From Allolobophora icterica (lineage: Eukaryota; Annelida; Clitellata; Crassiclitellata; Lumbricidae), in assembly GCA_963556255.1 (NCBI GenBank), contig OY744608.1, positions 31,781,654 through 31,845,653 of the forward strand: a stretch of 64,000 bases of DNA, read 5' to 3'. The position numbers and the translations under genes were made by a program. This document shows, piece after piece, positions 47,364 through 61,033 of this stretch (its first letter is position 1; each line of letters opens with the position of its first letter). Below the pieces are notes generated by a model. That model searched no databases. It had not been told where the DNA came from and worked only from the letters and a program-made list of their open reading frames with translations.

Positions 47364-48544
47364 TATACAAGAAGGGCCAAGAAACTATAGTAGCCACCTG
47401 GATATCTGGATAATGCAGTTATTGGAAAACTTATTAACAGTGATCCAACCATAAAACAGCATAAAACAAATGAAAATATGCGGCATAAGGCAGATGAGGA
47501 AAAATCTCTTATTACTAATATATGAAAGAGAAATACAGAAAGTGGATTGATCACATACTACAGGGGTATTCCCTAGTGAGAACTATCATAGAACGAACGA
47601 GGGAAAGAGAATGAAAGGAAGACCTATATGGATGCTGCTGGACTGGATTATGGTGGGCGGATACAGTAAACTGAAGTAGGAAGCCCAGCATCAAGAGGGG
47701 AGGAGCCATTGGACGTTTGAACCTGCCCATTGAAGGCAGAGAACTCGAAGAACAAAATCCTTGCCAAATCTAACCCTGTTTGGAATCTCAGAGTGCAGTG
47801 CCATAGAACAAAAACACTGCACATAGTTGTTTCATTACATTACATGCACGAATGTTTGCTAAATTGCAAAACAATAATATTGTGTTAGCTAAAATTTACA
47901 ATGTCCAAAACTTCGAAAAGCAGGTCTATACCATTAGTAATTTTAAGTCACTGCGTTAAAAGAGATAGTTTATCTCTTCCTGAGAAGCTATTTCTATACT
48001 TTCTGACAGAACTGTAATTAGACCATATAATTTCGCACAGACTGCAAACAATTACGGAAAACAGTAAGATCTTGAATCGTAATCCCCGCCCATATCGAAA
48101 GTTCAAGATTAGGCCTAGGCCTACGACTAATATCCGCGCCTTAGATTAACATTTTTGGGTGACTGCGCTCGTTAAAACTATTCGTAATAAATAAATAAAT
48201 AAATAAAATGAGATTACAAATCGATGGCGCAATGATCGGTGAAATAAAAAATTGATATAATTATATGTATATGTATATATATATGTATATATATAATAGT
48301 AAATATTAGTTACATACTATGTATAGATTCTTTAGCTTAGATATAGAACGAAATATATAGGCCTATGCTTCACCAGCAAATAAATGTAGGAGGCGAAATT
48401 AACTTATGAAAGAGTAGTATAATATCAAGAAATAATGGTAGGCCTAAGTCATTTTCCTTATAGATTCCTTGCTAATAACGTAGGTTTCAACCGTTTCACA
48501 AAATGGTGATCCAAATGCGAAAATACTCATCGACGTATATATAT
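47364..48544. other. Non-coding stretch
   Basis: Includes a short (AAAT)n at 48186-48208 and AT-rich sequence. Nothing recognised. Confidence 0.35.
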
Positions 48545-49040
48545 TCGTCGATGAAAATACTAATCGTAATCGTGAACTCCAAACTTATAAAGCGCCACCT
48601 GAAAGCCAAGCGCAGGGCACCAACTTATTCACGAGCACTGCATCAAATCGGAGGGATTTTCCAAAAGGTAGTCAGTGACTCAGTGGAGGTCAGAGTCCGG
48701 TTTCCGGGGGTCTAGGTCAGTAGATCAAGACAGGAGGCAGCGCAGCTGTTAAGGCGGGTGACGAATAGGTCGAGAAGAATTATCGGAAGGCGGAGGAACA
48801 GATGAGCCAGGTTAGGAATTCTTAAAAAGGCGAGACCAGCCTACTTTTGAGTGAAAAGTCTGGGGTGACAGATAGAGGAGCCTGAGGCGGATGATGGAGG
48901 GCGGGTGGCAATGATGATGGAGGAACCAGAAATTTTCTGAATTTGCAAGAAGATCGTTCGATCCGGAGTTGTGGTGAAGTGTTGGATATTGCCCCTTTGG
49001 AGAACTAATTGAGATGAGCATAGTGACCGGGGGTCGAGAA
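48545..49040 (+). repeat. Dispersed repeat shared with 27085-27420
   Basis: Shares CTAATCGTAATCGT, CACCAACTTATTCACGAGC, CAGCTGTTAAGGCGGG and AGAGGAGCCTGAGGCGGATGA with the region at 27.1-27.4 kb, same orientation. Probably a LINE or SINE remnant; no frame survives. Confidence 0.55.
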
Positions 49041-49055
49041 AGCCTGAGATAACCC

Positions 49056-50135
49056 CAGTCTTGTTGTCCTCGACACCAAGGTCTTGGTATCGAGTGCATT
49101 CGAGTTCGTTTTAAAAGTCTTGGTCTTGGTATTGAGACCAGAAGTCTTGGTCTTCGTCTTGAGGTTCAAACTAGTCTTCGTCTTGGTCTTGAGGTTCAAA
49201 GTCTTGGTCTTGGTCTCGCATGACCGACCAAGACTCGGCTGTCAATATGGACAGTCATTTAACAAAACTCAAGAATTTAAAAATTTATCAAGCCTGAATG
49301 CGTCATACGACGTATATCTACGGACGGATACAAGTTTTGTTGATCAGGAATCCATCGGCAGCAGCAACAGCTCTGTATCTGGAAGCCCTGCCGAGACTAA
49401 GTCTTGTTTCTGAAGCAAGACGGTCTCATAAACCATGGGAGGATATCAAAAAGACTCATGAAGTGTACATGTAGGCCTACATCCAGTGCTTGAAAAGCTA
49501 CTATGTGTGCCAGCGACTTCAGCACCAGCCTGTAGAACCAGTGTTTAATCTAGACGTTTTTGGGGGGGGGGGAAATTCCCCCCCCCCAGGATTGAAGTTT
49601 CCCTCCCCCCAGAACTCAGCAATATTGTAAGGCAGAAACCTTTTTGGGGGGAAATTCCCCCCAGAAACCTTTTGTTTCCCCCCAGAACAGGGGGACTAGA
49701 TTACACACTGCTGTAGAACGTAGCCTATTTTTTCACATGGCGGAATTTTTATGAGGCCCCACAAGAAACGTCTTGGTCAGAAAATTCTGAGCGAATTGGT
49801 TTTTATAAAATACAAAAGGCATCTGGAATAACATTTTTGCATGAAGGACTTTTGTAAAATTTAATACGAATTCGGAATTCTGTGCAGTCTCCATTTAAAG
49901 TTAATTTGCTTGAATAAAATAAAAGACTTAGGCCTAGCGAGTATTCCGACTGACAATGTTTTAGTAAAGAATAGAAATCTTGACCTGATTGTGATTTTTG
50001 GGTCTTGGATTCTTGGTCTCATTCTTGGTCTTGAAGTTCAAAGTCTTGGTTTTGAGGTTTAAAGTCTTGGTCTTGGTCTTGAGGTTCAAAGTCTTGGTTT
50101 TGGTCTTGAGGTTTAAGGTCTTGACAACAAGACTG
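49056..50135 (+). mobile_element. Non-autonomous hAT-type element (family E) with a nested MITE
   Basis: Starts CAGTCTTGTTGTC and ends GACAACAAGACTG. Flanks GATAACCC / GATAGACC match at 6 of 8. Both ends carry hexamer arrays (CTTGGT)n with GAGGTTCAAAGTCTTGG spacers. An inverted copy with a perfect duplication is at 54646-55571. The interior shares a segment of about 500 bp with that copy (CTTGAAAAGCTACTATGTGTG area). Confidence 0.82.
49539..49710 (+). mobile_element. Nested hAT-type MITE
   Basis: 172 bp, CAGTGTTTAATCTAGAC to ATTACACACTG, with poly-G/poly-C core, flanked by CTGTAGAAC on both sides (49530-49538 and 49711-49719). The same segment is absent from the sister element at 54.6-55.6 kb, which serves as the empty site. 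Confidence 0.85.
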
Positions 50136-50207
50136 GATAGACCTAGGAGGACGATTGGGTGGAGTGGATTGTGAGTTCACGGAGATACTTGGGCTTAGTA
50201 CCCGTAG

Positions 50208-50350
50208 TCAGTCGATAAGGAGTTATCGACTGACTTGATGAGTTAGCGACTGACTTAGCGACTCAGTCGACTAAGTCGCATGCTTATCGACTGATTAAGT
50301 CGCTTAGACTTATCGACTGACTTAGCGACTTGCTATCGACTTCTCTGGTA
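50208..50350. repeat. Clustered GTCGATAA/TTAGCGAC motif block
   Basis: About ten short overlapping motifs on the theme TTATCGACTGACTTAGCGAC, in both orientations, within 140 bases. The same motif reappears next to the duplication at 53276-53310. Confidence 0.7.
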
Positions 50351-52068
50351 ATCAGGTATGTCTATTGAATAGCCTATACCTGATTACCTAACGATATAAT
50401 GCATTTACCGCGTACTGTACTGACCGTACCATCATTTCCGTCGGCATTATATGGAACGCATATGGGTTGTATACGGGTCCAATATGAGAATTGGGCTTCG
50501 CTCCATGAGGGCTTGCTGATAGGGGACACACTGATGACTGTGAAAATTAATGTTAATGTGAATTCGTGAAATTGAGCGCTTGATAAATCGAATGGAGCGA
50601 GGACGATCCGATCTTACAGCCAACCAGATGGCCGAAACTGCTGATGCGTGCCTCTTTCACGCAGTAGCAGAGAACGAGAATCGTGTACTCCGGCACTTAT
50701 TCGCCCTCTTCATATGCGTAATTTGTGGGGGGTACGAGGGGTACCCGTACCCCTCCCCACTTTTTGGACTGGGGGGTACGGTACCTCCCACTTTTAAACA
50801 ATGCCAATCAATATTTTATTATTGTGCTTTCCCAGAGTTCGCAGTCCCCGCCATGCATGCTTCGTGTATGTAGACAGAGTGAGGACTGAGGAGCATGTAC
50901 CACAAAAGTACTTAGACCAAGAGCCAGATGAACTGAGTCACAGAGAGTCAGACATGCAGACTTTCAGCCACAAAGGTCACCGACAGACTGTCGCCGTCAC
51001 CTACACGCAGCGCCACAGATCTTGGCCACGGCTATACAGTTCTTGGGAAGATCTGACATCACCCTATATTGTCCCTATATTCCCTCATCATTACAAATCC
51101 GTGTATGGAGCCTCCCTCACTATAAATACTGCCGGCTTAATAAGAGTCTAAGACTCCTCACCCTCTGAAAGCTCCTCTGTTACATAATAAGCATTTAGGA
51201 CGTCGTTAAAAGTGAATTATACACGTTGTGTTCCGATTATGCTGATATGGAAATGGATAAATTTGTTCTAAAACGAAAAAGAGCAGATGCCATTATAGAC
51301 GATAAAATTGCTCATCAGCGTTTCATAATCTTACGGTTCAAGTGCAACGAGCTGAAATTGTCAGCCATTTAGTTGTTCCATGGTAAAATCCGGAGAGTAA
51401 CTTTTCCTGAAGTTAACTAAAGTTCCACTCCATCTGGAGAGTTAAAAGAAAAGGCATAAGTACTTTGGGTTAAATATGGTTTGAAATGCCTGCCTCGATG
51501 GCTGCCAAATTGTCATTACAACTGGATATATCATACATAGAAGTACTTGTTAAATTTAGAGCGCTTCTGAATTGTTAAGAAGAGTGACAAAATTATGTAA
51601 GCCTCTATTGAACTAATACTGCAATTAAACAGATGGCTTTTTTGTATTGACACAATCCACCTGATCTGACGTTCATGTGATCTGGTATGGGTCATCTTGT
51701 CTACAATGAGGTGCTTCAGCCACATATTCCTTCCAAAGAATATTTGATCCCTTAAAACTGAAAACACATTACAGAGCAATATTGATATTTTGCATACCGG
51801 TACATTCATTTTACCAGAAAAAGATAGCAACAACTATATCCCCCATATTCTCAATAAGAACTCTTACTAATAGAGCAAATTACTTTTTCTCTTATAATGT
51901 ACCAAGTTGCGGCATGTCAGCTTGTTTTCCTCAATAAACGATCGAATATTGTATTGTAGGCCTATTGTAAGTGTTGCTCCTGTCCTGCTGCTGATGTCTT
52001 CGTCAAATCGAAACTTGGAAACCGCGATTAAAATAACAAGCAAAATATTAAGTGAACGAAGTCGCTAG
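50351..52068. other. Non-coding stretch
   Basis: Contains a GTACCCCTCCCC/GGGGGGTACGG inverted block (50735-50795) similar to one at 62.64 kb. No coding exon recognised. Confidence 0.35.
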
Positions 52069-52358
52069 CAGGCCCGCCGAGAGGGGGGCAGGGGCCCGGC
52101 GACTTTTTAGGGGCCCAGGCCGGGCCCGTAATCAACATATGAAAAATTTTATAGACAAAGTTTATGATTTTTGCCTTTTAAAATACATTATCTTACGCTT
52201 AACTACAATCAGTTCAAACTTTAAGCATCTGAATAAAGTCATAATTGTATATATATTTATAAATATAATAGGCCTATCGTACGGTCGTACACGCACTTTT
52301 ATTATTTCAATTTGTGTTTTTTTATTTTTTCGTACGACCCTACGTTATTATATTTATA

Positions 52359-53157
<799 letters not shown>

Positions 53158-53283
53158 TAAAGCCTAAAGATAGTTTAGAGGCCCGTACTTGCTCTGCCTA
53201 GGGGCCCATGAGTGTTCTGCCTAGGGGCCCGTGACTACTCTGCCTAGGGGCCCGGAATTTCTGTCGGCGGCCCTGGTCGCTAG

Positions 53284-54645
53284 CAGTCGATAGCTTAGCG
53301 ACTGGTTTCAACTTGAGGGCTTATCTTCGACCGCAGATGGCGGTGGCGCCGGGGACTAGGCCTACTTAATTGGGCTGGGAATATTGTAGGGAGTAAGTTG
53401 TAGGTCAGTACATGCATAGCATAATTATGCACGTATACCTACATTGTGTGTATAATTAAGTGTGTAGGCCTGTAGGGCCTATTTGTACGAGAGGTGCGTC
53501 TTTGTGCTACTATTGAATCCCGTGTTTGTGTATATCCACCGAGTATAAAACGTTCAAAGCTGACCAGCACATGCATTTCGCCTTTCATTGGTTTACTTTT
53601 GCGCCGTAAATGTCTGTCTAATGGCTCGTTTATCTATCCATCATCATCACCAGCAGCAGCCGCAGCAACGTCAGCAGCAGCGACCTCAGATAGTAGGCGT
53701 ATACATCTCAACTTCTGAGCAGTCGACTGATTCCAGACAAACGAGTGTCTGACATCGGCGATAATCAGAGGCCCGGGAAGTGTTTAAAAGTTGGGTGAGC
53801 CAACCAAGTCAAACCTGCACATACATATATATGTTTGTAAATATATATATTTATATATTGGTGATGTATATATATATATATATTTATATATATTTATATA
53901 TATATATTTATATATATTTATATATATTTATATATATAGGTTTGCCTTGGTTATATATATAAGGTGGATAAAATTATCTATTAGGCCTATATCTGATATG
54001 ATGTAAAATAATATTTTTTTATTTTTGTCATTTTTTGCAACCACTATGAAAGTTTATTATACTCAGTAATCAGGGATGGGCAATCAGTAATTCAATTGAT
54101 GTAATTGAAATTATGTAATTTGAATAACAATTGTAATAGATAATTTGTTGTTCTGTGTCAAGGTAATTTGTAAGTTAATTACATTTTGCATGTAATATGT
54201 AATTTCAAATTACATAGGCCCCTACTGTAAAATAAAATTACTTATTTTAAATTAACCATGTTAAATTATTTGTGTAAAAATTACTCTTACTTATTTGACA
54301 ATGGAAGTCACACATTCAGTTTAGATGTAACCAGGGCAGTCCTCTCGAATTCCTCATTAATAGCTAGAACGGCTGGAAGATTGGTGATATCTCTAATCGT
54401 CAACTACAAATTCCATGTCCCACAAGATGGAATTCTCTGCATGACAGCTTAATACACTTGCTGAAATTTGTGGAAGCTGTCACACTTAGGCTATGACTGC
54501 CACGCGTCGAGGTTGTTGAGCTGGGCGTCATGTTTGAGTATACCCAGATCCTGTGGCCAATCGCTACTGGTTTGGATACGTTGCAGGGTCAAGGTACATG
54601 CTCCCTGCCTTGCAAATCGCTCCATAGCCATAGGGCTGTTCTGCC
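53284..54645. other. Non-coding stretch
   Basis: Includes an AT-only run with TTTATATATA units (53822-53940) and a CAGGGATGGGCAATCAGTAATT start at 54069. That start looks like the left end of another hAT-type element, whose right end I could not find. Confidence 0.4.
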
Positions 54646-55571
54646 CAGTCCTGTTGTCAAGACCTTAAACCTCAAGACCAAGACCAAGACCAAGACCTTG
54701 AACCTCGAGACCAAGACCAAGACCAAGACCTTGAACCTCGAGACCAAGACCAAGACCAAGACCTTGAACCTCGAGACCAAGACCAAGACCAAGACCAAAA
54801 AATCCCATTCAGGCTAAGACTTCTTTTCCTTACACAAAAAATTGTGGAGTCGATATTTTAATGAAAACGTGAGTCGTTTATTTTATTCAAGCAAATGAAC
54901 TTTAAATGCAGACTGCAGAGAATTCCGAATTCATATTTACAAAAGTCCTTCATACAAACTGTTATTCCAAATGCCTTTTGTATTTTATAAAAAAAACAAT
55001 TCGCTCAGAATTTTCTGACCAAGACGTGCCTTGTGAGCCTCATAAAAATTCCACCACGTGAAAAAGTACTTTCCATAGCTATGTGCTGAAGTCGCTGGCA
55101 CACACAGTAACTTTTCAAGCACTGGATGTAAATGTACAAATCGTGAGCCTTTTTGATATCCTCCCATGGTTTATCAGACCGTCTGGCTTCAGAAACAAGT
55201 CTCGACAGGGCTTCCATATACAGCATAACTTATAATTGCTGCTGCCAATGGGTTTTTCTGACCAACAAGACTTGCATCCGTCCTTAGGTATTTGTTGTAG
55301 GTTATGATGCAAACTGGTTTGATAAGTTTTAAAATTCTTGAGTTTTGTTAAATGACTGTTCATATTGACAGCCGGTCTTGGTCTTGGTCTTGCGAGACCA
55401 AGACCAAGACTTTGAACCTCAAGACCAAGACCAAGACCAAGACCTTGAACCTCAAGACCAAGACCAAGACCAAGACCTTCAACCTCAAGACCAAGACCAA
55501 GACCAAGACTTTTAAAAACGAACTCGAGTGCACTCGAGACCAAGACCTCGGTCTCGAGGACAACAAGTCTG
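54646..55571 (-). mobile_element. Non-autonomous hAT-type element (family E)
   Basis: Begins CAGTCCTGTTGTC and ends GGACAACAAGTCTG, flanked by the exact 8-bp duplication GTTCTGCC (54638-54645 and 55572-55579). (AAGACC)n hexamer arrays lie at both ends. The interior on the minus strand has open but unrecognised short frames (WEDIKKAHDLYI, KARLGQKILSELF), possibly captured host sequence. Confidence 0.9.
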
Positions 55572-56974
55572 GTTCTGCCTTTCTGGAATTAACTCCCGCC
55601 AGAATTGCGATAAATATCAGTTCCTAACTACGAACTCGTAAAAACTTCACCTCTTGCCATCTCTCCAAAGGTCTCTCACCCAAAACTGAAACATTATACT
55701 CTTTCACAAATCTTAACCGATCCCTGCTCTTTCACTTGCCTCCCTCGCCGCTGCAATTCTAAACACCATCCACCGTAGCTGCCTGCCTGCCTGGCTGTCT
55801 GACTGCCTGACCCATTTGCACCTTGACCCCTGCTCATAGATTTTGTTTTGACTGAGCGCCTGTGAATAATCTTGTTCCCGCGACTTAGATTTTGTGGACG
55901 CTGAAGAAATCGCGAGATTTCAAAATAACGATTGCGATTGCAACTAACAACTGCGAACAAAACGAATTTTTTTAAGTGGAAGGAAATAAAATTTAAAGGA
56001 ATAGGCCAATGGCCACCCGCCACACACAGCATAGGCCTACTGTGTGTCAATTTTTTGATGAGCAGATTTTGGCACAGGCGATTTGTGTATAAATGCAGTC
56101 TCAACAGTTTAGTTGTACTTACCATGCATCACATCTTCCAGTTGGTAACTTGGAAAATGACAGATAAGACTGTTTAAATGGCGGTCCGCTACACATTAAA
56201 GCACTTTCTTCATTATCAATTTTAAATTTAGTTTAAGTCCTCTGTATTCTACAGCGATGGGCACTCCAGATGAAATGATCTATAGTCTGTCTTTCTCCTC
56301 CCAGTCTGAAAGCCCACACACTAAATATTATGTATTTACGTGTGTAGGCATATATATATATATATATAAATATAAAAATATATATATATTACAGTTGTCT
56401 TAATAATTATCTGTCCTGTGTCTTATCTCTATGTCAAAATTCTAACCACTCGCCCCCCCATGCAGTCTTGTAGGATGATATTGCGCGTGTCGCCGTGTCA
56501 CTGTCAAAGCCTCTCTTCCGGCTTTGGATTGGCCAAGGAGAAATCCTATATTTCAACAGCCAACACCTGTTGTTGCTTTTAGACCCCGAGAGTAAGGTTT
56601 CCAGTATCCATATGATATTCTTGGCAGTCGCTTAGCTTGCTGACCCTTCCCCACAAGGTCATCGGGTCTGAGGTTTCTGGTCGGCACAAGCTAATTTGGC
56701 CCTGTTTGACAAAGGCGCTCATATTTTATCTAATCACTATTAGAATTTAGAGCGCAAATGATATTTTTTGTTGTATCAATGCCTAAAAAGTTGTGTGAGC
56801 ATGCGCCTGCCTCGGCGCCACAGAGCCAAAACTTGTGTGAGCATGCATCGGCGCCTTTGGCGCCATAGGTTCCCGGGCCCCTGGCGATAATTAGGCCCTA
56901 ATGCCCATCAACAAACGAATCCACCACGCACTGCGCCACGCTGATACACTGCATCATGCATGTAAGGATTTGTG

Positions 56975-57022
<48 letters not shown>
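55572..57022. other. Non-coding stretch
   Basis: Contains AT-rich runs (56350-56390), a (TA)n at 56977-57022 and a minus-strand donor-like ATG|GTAAGT near 56124. No exon could be established. Confidence 0.35.
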
Positions 57023-57025
<3 letters not shown>

Positions 57026-57189
57026 GGCTCAGCGGTGAATGAACAATACGTAGGCCCAGGGGCGTCTAGGCCTACACCATGGAAACTTTGGAGCAAATGC
57101 TCCATCCAAGAAATAGGAGGAAGATCTGTCAGTGTGTGTATGCCATCATTAGCAGAGGGGAGGAAGGGGAAGGGGACGATACTGTAGGG

Positions 57190-57246
<57 letters not shown>

Positions 57247-57248
<2 letters not shown>

Positions 57249-57287
57249 CACTCACGAGCCGGAGACGGGGCCCGGCTCGTGAGTGTT
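57247..57287. repeat. Perfect 16-bp hairpin
   Basis: AACACTCACGAGCCGG (57247-57262), a 9-base loop, and its exact reverse complement (57272-57287). Confidence 0.95.
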
Positions 57288-57783
57288 GTTACTTAAGGTT
57301 TGTTAGTTAAGTTTAGTTAAGTTTAGTTAAGCCATAAGTATTAAGCGCCTCCAAGCGGGGAGGGAGTAAGACGATTGAGCCAGGTACTGGATTGTGCTAC
57401 TGTGAGGCGAGCAACCATGCTGTGCCATCCTTTGAAATTGTAATTAGTTATTAGCAGGGCATCCCCGTTCAGCGGGATCTAGGTCCCTTAGGGGCGCCCA
57501 TTGCCTCTTGTGACTTCAAGAACTCAATCAACTGCATAAACTCAGCTAAGCCATTAGTATTACAAGACTACAAGAATTCAAACAACTGCATAAACTCATC
57601 TGTTAGAAGTGGATATGAAGAAATGGGAAGTTGCATAAGTATTAATTCTTTTTACCTTGTAATTCATAGTTACTGAGTTTACAGATTCTGTACTAATTAT
57701 ATACAAAAATTTTTGTTGTAAATGACTGTCAAATGTTGTCATTTAATGCAATAAAGACAGATGTTATGTTATGTTATGTTATG

Positions 57784-57784
<1 letters not shown>
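57288..57784 (+). repeat. Possible LINE 3' untranslated tail
   Basis: The sequence ends AATAAAGACAG followed by (ATGTT)n, the kind of signal plus short tandem tail found at CR1/Jockey-type LINE 3' ends. No RT sequence is attached, so this is tentative. Confidence 0.4.
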
Positions 57785-57825
<41 letters not shown>

Positions 57826-58004
57826 TCTATCTACGTATTATTCATTCACCGCTGATCCCTGTTATCATTTAGTAAACAGATTGTTATAAACAGAAGTAGA
57901 AATGACTGATGACTGATTTAGGTGTGACGCCAGACTCATAGAGATCGGCCAGACGATGGCTTCGATCGTACGCTGTGTTGGTACCAGGCACATCGCAAGC
58001 ATGA

Positions 58005-58007
<3 letters not shown>

Positions 58008-58081
<74 letters not shown>
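58008..58081 (+). repeat. (TA)n microsatellite
   Basis: About 37 TA units. It is followed by an 11-bp hairpin (GCCGGAACGCT…AGCGTTCCGGC, 58110-58136). Confidence 0.97.
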
Positions 58082-58083
<2 letters not shown>

Positions 58084-58206
58084 TTCTACAAACATATACT
58101 TTTTCTGCCGGAACGCTCCGGAACAGCGTTCCGGCACCTTTTTTCGGCTATTAAAAATAATTTAGTTGTTTTAATAAAAGAATAATTTAGTTATTTTAAT
58201 TTAAGT

Positions 58207-59491
58207 AGCCCTTCCATGATTGTTCAGTTCAGGAACTTTTTTGCTAGAAATGATCCACGTCATGACTTATGTGACTTCGACGATTCTGAATACAAGAATG
58301 ATGAATCCTGTCGGCCGTTCAGTCAAAACATCCATACATGTACGCCTACCTAGCTTACGATTACCATGCACGGCGCTAAATCAGTCATTAGCTTTGGGAC
58401 CGAACCTAGGCCCTATTCATTGGAGAGTAAGGCCTGATATCAGCACCACTAGCGGATCCATAAGTTGAGAAAGGAAACAAACATCTCTGCAGTTGAGGAG
58501 TTGATGGTGAAAGTTTTGACTTCTTTTCGTCATCGAGATTTTTGAACGAAAGACTATACTTTCATATCATGAAGTTGCTAAGGACTTTCTTTAGTTCCCT
58601 GCCTTTTTGCACACATTTTCCTCGGACCTTTAAATCCGCTATTGCCTCCGAGTGGACTGAGGAAAACCTCGATACTGTAGGGCTTATCTATCCTCCATCA
58701 AGTCTAAACTATGCAATGTCGGTCGAATGGAGTAGGGCCTATAAGCTACAATGTTATGTGATGTCCTCAAACGACAGTCATCAAGTATGAAGTGGGCCGA
58801 GTATACCCCTTCCCTGCAAGACGCAAACCAGATAAAGCACCTGATCGCAAGACTGGATAAGTAAATTGGAGCGGTGTGACTTCACATATCGCCCTCTGCG
58901 CAATACTCAAATGACCTATTCATACTTAGGCACAGAAGCTTCCTTGGGTCGCAAGAGTCATGCTGCAGCATAGAACACAAGATTCCCTCCTAGGCTAAGT
59001 TTTAAGTAACTAATGAAATGCAACGTACAGTGAATGGATTGTAGCCTAGAAAGCCATTGATTCGGGGCTGAATATAAAAGAATTTAAATTGGCATTTAAC
59101 CCACAAAGATGTCAAACTCGTCAGTAGGCTAGTTATGCAGCTTCAATCCACTTCGGCAAACTGTCTCACCGATGTTTTCGACACACTTGCCTCTCTAGAC
59201 TAGGCCTAGGGCCCTTCTTATTTAGCTGCTTCCGGTCTCCATGGGCGTCAGCAGGATTTTTTTTTGGGGGGGGAGGATTTTTGTAGGAGGATTTTTGTAG
59301 GGGAGCAAAGTGACGTGTTTGCATATGAATGAACACAGAACATGTGACAACTTTAAAAAGAATTAATGTAACAGCTAGGACCTAAATAATCAAGTGTTTT
59401 TTGCATTAAAAACTGTGTTGGGACTGTTGTAATAATCATAAAAAAGATTTTATTTTTTGTGATATTTGCAAAATCTTGGGGGCAAATGCCC
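58207..59491 (+). repeat. 1.28-kb dispersed repeat, copy 1
   Basis: Aligns by eye with 62713-64000 in the same orientation over its whole length, from AGCCCTTCCA to CTTGGGGGCAAATGCCCC, with scattered substitutions and small indels. No frame is conserved between copies. It is probably a non-autonomous transposon or part of one. Confidence 0.88.
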
Positions 59492-60820
59492 CTTGCCTCC
59501 CCCTTCGAACGCCAATGCCGGTCTCTTTGTCTGACTCGAGGCCAACGTTTCATAAAGCTTTCGCATTCGTTGGACGTCAAGACTGAGTTTATATTTCATC
59601 CGAGATTCACATTCAGTAACTGTAGGAGACAGAAGTATCAACTGCAGCTGCTGTTCTAAAGATCTATTTCTTGGGATCACCAAGTCTCGGAAATACAACA
59701 CAGCAGTAGAAATTTGCGCATTAGGACAGATAAACGGTTATGATTTTAATGTTGCACTAGTACCCACACACGTTGGGCCAACGTGTACAGCCTGAGATTT
59801 GCTGCATTTTACACTATGCCTGTAACAGGTGGTACCAATTCGGTACTCAGACAGTATTTCAAGATCTAGTAAAAGAACAGCTTGTGACGTCGTCACAACG
59901 TCGTTATATGCTCAGCTGATGAGTTGTCAGTTGTCACACGCAGGCAGACGATGATGCACCTCGAGTTAACATCTGCTCATCATTTACCCGCAGTCAATAA
60001 CCTTTAAGAAAACTTAAAGTAACTCAATATTCTACCCGTCACAAGCTAGCCTCTCACGCGCACAGCATCTATAGGCACGCTAGTTAAGCAAAATGCCCCA
60101 TCTGAGAAAATATTCCGTTGTTTCCATTAGCTATAAGCCACAACTGCCAAACTCTTTCCCGATTTGAGAACTTGCCTCAATATACTACCTTTCTAAAAAA
60201 AACTTTACATTCTCACAGTATTCGCCAGCGTTCACATCACACACAGACCTTCGGATCATGTTATCATGATATAAATATAGGCAGCCATGTGTACGTTTAT
60301 TCATCTATAAAAGTGTGAAACCATCTGAACTAGAAGCTGCGTTTATCGCGGCAAGAAACGCTCATACACGTACCATCTTAACAAGACACAGAATACGGAT
60401 TTAGATGTGAAAAGCATTCATAATCGAAGTTATTGGTGAAAACAGGATTAAAGTTGTTCAGACGAATAAGAGTAGCAGAAAGTGTCAGTTCAACATGCAT
60501 AACTTGTTACTTTAACGACCTTCTTACTAAAGGTCATTAACAAAAATAGATCAATTGTCAAATAAATGCTTAATAAACACATCGGACATTGGTGATACGA
60601 AAACAGATTAAACAGAAAGAACAACATGTACTGTAAGTTTAAGAAATCTTAATTTACAGAAAAACTCTTAAATTCTATCCAAACAACTCATGCTAGTCCT
60701 AATTTTCAGTTTATCATTTTCGAAACTTACAATCCAGAAATGTGTTGCACAACTTCTGAGGTGCCATAAAAAATGTCCAAACACAACTCACAATGCACTC
60801 TAAGCAACTGAAATCATTAA
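59492..60820. other. Repeat-poor AT-rich stretch
   Basis: No ORF of coding character and no TAGGCCTA noticed. If the exon at 60821-61033 is real, this would include its 3' untranslated region. Confidence 0.4.
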
Positions 60821-61033
60821 CTAAACCAGAGCCTGTATCTGGACACAGATGATCTGCATCTTCTCATACATCTGAGAAAAAGGAAGAGATGGACTGCCAA
60901 AGGCACGTAGTACTGCAAGATTATACTGATCATGCATCGTTGGGAGCCAAGACACAGCCAACCCTCGAAACCACACTCCTTGTCTTGCTACCGCTGCTAG
61001 CACCTTGCCTAGCTCATTCAGTTGTGGTGACCA
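60821..61033 (-). CDS. Possible terminal coding exon of a host gene
   Basis: On the minus strand a pyrimidine-rich tract (CCTTTACTTTTACATCTAG) and a second TATAG just downstream provide splice-acceptor candidates. From 61033 a 70-codon frame runs to a TAG at 60821-60823. It reads like real protein rather than chance: LNELGKVLAAVARQGVWFRG, then LPTMHDQYNLAVLRAFGSPS, and a close MYEKMQIICVQIQALV. I do not recognise the family. The surrounding 3 kb is poor in transposons, as expected of a gene end. No upstream exon was identified in the window; it should lie at higher coordinates. Confidence 0.42.
   Translation of the reverse strand, partial: WSPQLNELGKVLAAVARQGVWFRGLAVSWLPTMHDQYNLAVLRAFGSPSLPFSQMYEKMQIICVQIQALV

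Larger units (their letters stand above)
57023..57861 (+). mobile_element. hAT-like element with 31-bp inverted ends
   Basis: CAGGGCTCAGCGGTGAATGA at 57023 is mirrored by TCATTCACCGCTGATCCCTG ending at 57861; the match extends over about 31 bases with few differences. Flanks lie in (TA)n on the left, so no duplication can be read. Inside are (TA)n runs (57192-57247, 57785-57822), a 16-bp hairpin (57247-57287) and a LINE-like 3' tail. Confidence 0.72.
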
